Of a DNA stretch of 7,368 nucleotides, positions 5,608-7,368 are shown piece after piece; the first letter of the stretch is position 1; each line of letters begins with the position of its first letter. Location: positions 1-7,368 of the forward strand of contig WFRO01000398.1 of NCBI GenBank assembly GCA_015486475.1, in the 5' to 3' direction. The notes beneath the pieces were generated by a model. The model did not search any database. It was not told the DNA's origin and saw nothing but the letters and a program-made list of their open reading frames with translations. Source of the DNA: Bacteroidales bacterium (GTDB taxonomy: Bacteria > Bacteroidota > Bacteroidia > Bacteroidales > VadinHA17). The translations under genes and the position numbers were made by a program.

Positions 5608-6237
5608 ATGACATCTGGTATCACGCTTATCCGCAAATATTTTCCTTCCCTCACCGCCCGTCAGGAGGAGATGCTGGAGCAACTGGCAGAGGGACTGCGC
5701 TTCTGGAACGAACGTATCAACGTGATCTCGCGGAAAGATATCGCCAACCTTTGGGAGCATCACATCCTGCACTCCCTGACCATAGCTGCTTTTTTCCCGT
5801 TCCCTGCAGGCAGCCGCATCATCGATATCGGCACAGGAGGCGGCCTGCCGGGACTCCCCCTGGCCATCCTCTTCCCTGACAGCCGTTTTGTCCTGCTCGA
5901 CAGTATCGAAAAAAAGATCAAAGTGGTCCGGGAGCTGATCACCCTCACCGGCCTGAAGAACGCAGAAGGAATACAGGAACGGGCAGAAAAGATGGAGGGA
6001 TCCTACGACTTTGTTACCGGCCGGGGGGTTACCCGCTTCAACCGTTTTTGGGCCACCACCCGACACCTGCTGAAAAAGCCGGACCCTGACCGGCCGGGAG
6101 GTATCCTCTACCTCACCGGAGGACAGAGCGGCGAAGAGATCCGTGTACCGGGGAAGAAGGTGGAAAAGATCGCTCTTGCCAGCCGCTTCGAAGAACCCTT
6201 CTTTGCAACCAAAGAACTCCTGTGGCTGCAGACCTAA
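5608..6237 (+). CDS. rsmG: 16S rRNA (guanine-527-N7)-methyltransferase RsmG
   Basis: A 209-residue cytoplasmic SAM-dependent methyltransferase that modifies G527 in the 530 loop of 16S rRNA; loss of this enzyme in other bacteria gives low-level streptomycin resistance. Family marks: the N-terminal WNERINVISRKDIANLWEHH segment (33-52) with HSL at 55-57, SAM-binding motif I DIGTGGGLPGLPLAIL (73-88), acidic motif II VLLDSIEKK (95-103), and DFVTGRGV (134-141), equivalent to the usual DxVxSRA segment with the conserved arginine retained. Length is normal. The ATG at 5608 gives an N-terminus (LIRKYFPSLTARQ) that fits Bacteroidetes homologues. The spacer in front is packed with repeats, so co-transcription with the sigma gene is uncertain. 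Confidence 0.96.
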   Translation: MTSGITLIRKYFPSLTARQEEMLEQLAEGLRFWNERINVISRKDIANLWEHHILHSLTIAAFFPFPAGSRIIDIGTGGGLPGLPLAILFPDSRFVLLDSIEKKIKVVRELITLTGLKNAEGIQERAEKMEGSYDFVTGRGVTRFNRFWATTRHLLKKPDPDRPGGILYLTGGQSGEEIRVPGKKVEKIALASRFEEPFFATKELLWLQT

Positions 6238-6254
6238 AAGTTTGGGATTTTTAT

Positions 6255-6284
6255 TTTGCGGAATAAAAAAAAACATTACTTTTG
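6255..6284 (+). promoter_or_regulatory. Putative rpmH promoter
   Basis: TTTG at 6255-6258 is followed after 18 bases by TACTTTTG at 6277-6284. The -7 element matches TAnnTTTG fully and the spacing is one base short of the usual range. The spacer is A-rich. Transcription would start near 6289, leaving a leader of roughly 58 bases before the rpmH ATG. This is the best-formed promoter in the window, as expected for a ribosomal protein gene. Confidence 0.65.
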
Positions 6285-6299
6285 CAACCTGTTTTGAAA

Positions 6300-6321
6300 A
6301 ACCCCAACGGGTTGTTTTTTT
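6300..6321 (+). terminator. Terminator-like hairpin inside the rpmH leader
   Basis: Arms AACCC (6300-6304) and GGGTT (6309-6313) around a CAAC loop, followed after one G by seven T (6315-6321). The form is that of a small intrinsic terminator. It may end rsmG transcripts, but it lies downstream of the predicted rpmH promoter, so rpmH transcripts must also pass through it. A 5-bp stem is short, so efficiency may be low. Confidence 0.5.
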
Positions 6322-6346
6322 AACCGGAACATTAAGATACCAGGAT

Positions 6347-6505
6347 ATGAAAAGGACATTCCAGCCTTCAAAACGCAAGAGAAAGAACAAACACGGTTTC
6401 CGTGAGAGAATGGCGTCGGTCAGCGGACGCAAGGTACTGGCACGCCGCCGCCAGAGAGGCCGCAAGAAACTGAGCGTTTCCGACGAGCCCAGGCACAAGG
6501 TCTGA
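6347..6505 (+). CDS. rpmH: 50S ribosomal protein L34 (bL34)
   Basis: A 52-residue, very basic protein of the large ribosomal subunit, near-identical in form to other Bacteroidetes L34. The opening MKRTFQPSKRKRKNKHGFRERM (residues 1-22), then SGRKVLARRRQRGRKKLSVS (26-45) are diagnostic. The short DEPRHKV tail after LSVSDE is typical of the phylum; many other bacteria end at KLSA. The reading frame extends upstream to 6143 inside rsmG, but the ATG at 6347 is fixed by family length and lies downstream of the promoter. The classical partners rnpA and dnaA are not next to it. A strong terminator follows. Confidence 0.98.
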   Translation: MKRTFQPSKRKRKNKHGFRERMASVSGRKVLARRRQRGRKKLSVSDEPRHKV

Positions 6506-6541
6506 GGCCCGCGGTCTATATAATCTGATAAATCAACGATC

Positions 6542-6586
6542 AAAAAGAAGCAGGAGCCGGATCCTTTCCGTGTTCTGCTTTTTTTT
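6542..6586 (+). terminator. Intrinsic terminator after rpmH
   Basis: The left arm 6542-6555 (AAAAAGAAGCAGGA) pairs with 6573-6586 (TTCTGC followed by eight T) over 14 positions including two G-U pairs. Inside the loop, CGGA (6558-6561) pairs with TCCG (6567-6570). The long T-run makes a convincing end for the rpmH transcript; the A-run on the left side means it could also work on the minus strand. Confidence 0.85.
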
Positions 6587-6594
6587 ATGCTCCC

Positions 6595-6636
6595 ATTTCC
6601 TCTTTCCTGTTCCTCCTTCATCCTTCATCGATTCCC
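6595..6636. repeat. Short 7-bp-phased array, about 6 units
   Basis: Consecutive 7-mers read ATTTCCT, CTTTCCT, GTTCCTC, CTTCATC, CTTCATC, GATTCCC. Only the two CTTCATC units are identical; the rest share a TTC/TTT core at nearly constant phase. It lies in the rpmH-PASTA spacer (6506-6741) and resembles the larger array at 3541-3645 in period and TTC core. Pyrimidine-rich sequence can give this pattern by chance, so it is less certain. Confidence 0.5.
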
Positions 6637-6646
6637 GGTACCGGGA
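6633..6646. other. Perfect 14-bp palindrome TCCCGGTACCGGGA
   Basis: A perfect two-fold symmetric site in the rpmH-PASTA spacer, about 50 bases upstream of the predicted PASTA-gene -7 element. It may be an operator or a chance palindrome; no T-tract follows, so it is not a terminator. Confidence 0.5.
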
Positions 6647-6668
6647 CTTCCGCTAACGCTCCAGCATC

Positions 6669-6701
6669 TTTCTTTTTTTCTCCCGGATAATTTTATCTTT
6701 G
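6669..6701 (+). promoter_or_regulatory. Putative promoter for the PASTA-protein gene
   Basis: TATCTTTG at 6694-6701 is a perfect TAnnTTTG element. TTTC at 6669-6672, 21 bases upstream, is a three-of-four match to the TTTG -33 element. The leader to the ATG at 6742 would be about 35 bases and contains a weak inverted repeat GTTTA-TG-TAAAC at 6709-6720. Since a terminator precedes it, this gene should have its own promoter. Confidence 0.55.
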
Positions 6702-6741
6702 CCATCACGTTTATGTAAACAGGACCATCAATATCTCCGGT

Positions 6742-7368
6742 ATGAGTTTGGGACGTTTTCTACTGAGCAAAACCTTTTTCAAAAACCTTTTTTACGCGAT
6801 CCTCATCTCGGCGGGTCTGCTGTTGCTCGCCCTGCTCTGGCTGAAGATCTACACGCGTCACGGCCAGAAAAAACAGGTTCCCGACTTTTATGCCCATACC
6901 CTGGATGAATGCCGGACACTGGCCGCCAAAAACAAATTCGTCCTGGTTGTACAGGATTCGGTGTATACACACGAGGTACCTCCCGGCGCGGTGGTGGAAC
7001 AGAATCCCAAAGCAGGATACCAGGTCAAGAAAGGCCGCAAGATCTTTCTGATCATCAATGCCGTGCAACCGGAGGTGGTGCCGGTGCCTTATGTTGTGGG
7101 ATACTCCCTGCGACAGGCCAAGGCTCTTCTTGAGGCAGACGGTTTTCATGTGGGCAGGCTCACCTATGTCCCCGACCTGGGGATCAACAACGTGCTGAAA
7201 GAGATGATCGACACCACAGAGCTGCATGCAGGCGATTCCCTTGTCAAAGGAACGGAGATCGACCTGGTGCTGGGCAAAGGCCTCAGCAACCAGAAGACCA
7301 TTCTGCCCGACTTCACGGGGATGAACCTGAAGAAAGCCGGGGAGACCATCATCAGCACTGCCCTGAAC
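6742..7368 (+). CDS. Membrane-anchored PASTA-domain protein, 3' end cut
   Basis: I translated 209 codons from the ATG at 6742 to the right edge with no stop. Residues 1-14 are a short basic cytoplasmic tail, 15-35 one membrane segment (FKNLFYAILISAGLLLLALLW region), and the rest is periplasmic. PASTA 1 runs about 46-106 (VPDFYAHTLDECRTLAAKNKF to the IFLIIN strand, with the EQNPKAG turn at 86-92). PASTA 2 runs about 112-180 (VVPVPYVVGYSLRQAKALLEADGF to TEIDLVLGKG). PASTA 3 begins near 186 with LPDFTGMNLKKAGETI and is cut. PASTA modules bind muropeptides or peptidoglycan-synthesis enzymes in kinases and penicillin-binding proteins; here there is no kinase or transpeptidase domain, so a cell-wall or division scaffold role is inference. 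In many Bacteroidetes such a gene precedes rluD and a D-Ala-D-Ala ligase gene; those would lie beyond the edge. Confidence 0.9.
   Translation, partial: MSLGRFLLSKTFFKNLFYAILISAGLLLLALLWLKIYTRHGQKKQVPDFYAHTLDECRTLAAKNKFVLVVQDSVYTHEVPPGAVVEQNPKAGYQVKKGRKIFLIINAVQPEVVPVPYVVGYSLRQAKALLEADGFHVGRLTYVPDLGINNVLKEMIDTTELHAGDSLVKGTEIDLVLGKGLSNQKTILPDFTGMNLKKAGETIISTALN

Noticed and set aside
5596..6621. 341-codon minus-strand frame opposite rsmG and rpmH
   Set aside because: Covers two certain genes, a promoter and two hairpins; low-complexity shadow peptide without recognisable motifs.
6699..7133. Plus-strand frames of 69 and 74 codons overlapping the PASTA gene
   Set aside because: Out-of-frame shadows of the PASTA coding sequence.

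Overview
The window looks like chromosomal core DNA from a moderately GC-rich member of the Bacteroidota, most likely Bacteroidales. The evidence is Bacteroidetes-type proteins (a ribosomal protein L34 with a long SDE-type tail, a Tgt without the usual zinc cysteines, a PASTA protein not fused to a kinase), no Shine-Dalgarno sequences in front of most starts, and several TAnnTTTG -7 elements, the hallmark of Bacteroidetes housekeeping promoters.

Layout: two divergent gene groups leave a repeat-filled spacer at 3513-3695. Leftward (minus strand) run tgt (tRNA queuosine exchange), lptG (lipopolysaccharide export permease, 5 bp after tgt) and, behind its own promoter, the first 386 codons of a biotin-dependent acyl-CoA carboxyltransferase (mmdA/pccB type, cut by the left edge). 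Rightward (plus strand) run a membrane-anchored family 2 glycosyltransferase, an ECF-like sigma factor whose start overlaps the glycosyltransferase stop (ATGA), rsmG (16S rRNA G527 methyltransferase), rpmH (L34) with a promoter and a strong terminator, and the first 209 codons of a membrane-anchored PASTA protein cut by the right edge.

Functionally the genes are mostly housekeeping: tRNA and rRNA modification, a ribosomal protein, envelope biogenesis (Lpt permease, glycosyltransferase, PASTA protein) and propionate/succinate metabolism. I see no mobile element, phage, CRISPR, defence or secondary-metabolite locus.

The unexpected material is in the spacers. The divergent spacer carries about 15 units of a drifting 7-bp repeat. 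One end of it (3611-3636) matches, inverted, a 26-bp stretch right after the sigma gene (5431-5456), so the glycosyltransferase-sigma pair is bracketed by imperfect inverted repeats. The sigma-rsmG spacer also holds two tandem 22-bp units whose differences preserve the same hairpin, a 9-bp tandem duplication and a 14-bp direct repeat. A second short 7-bp-phased array lies between rpmH and the PASTA gene. A terminator-like hairpin sits between the rpmH promoter and its start codon. No gene-free stretch exceeds 300 bases; the longest are 6506-6741, 3513-3695 and 5429-5607, all described below.
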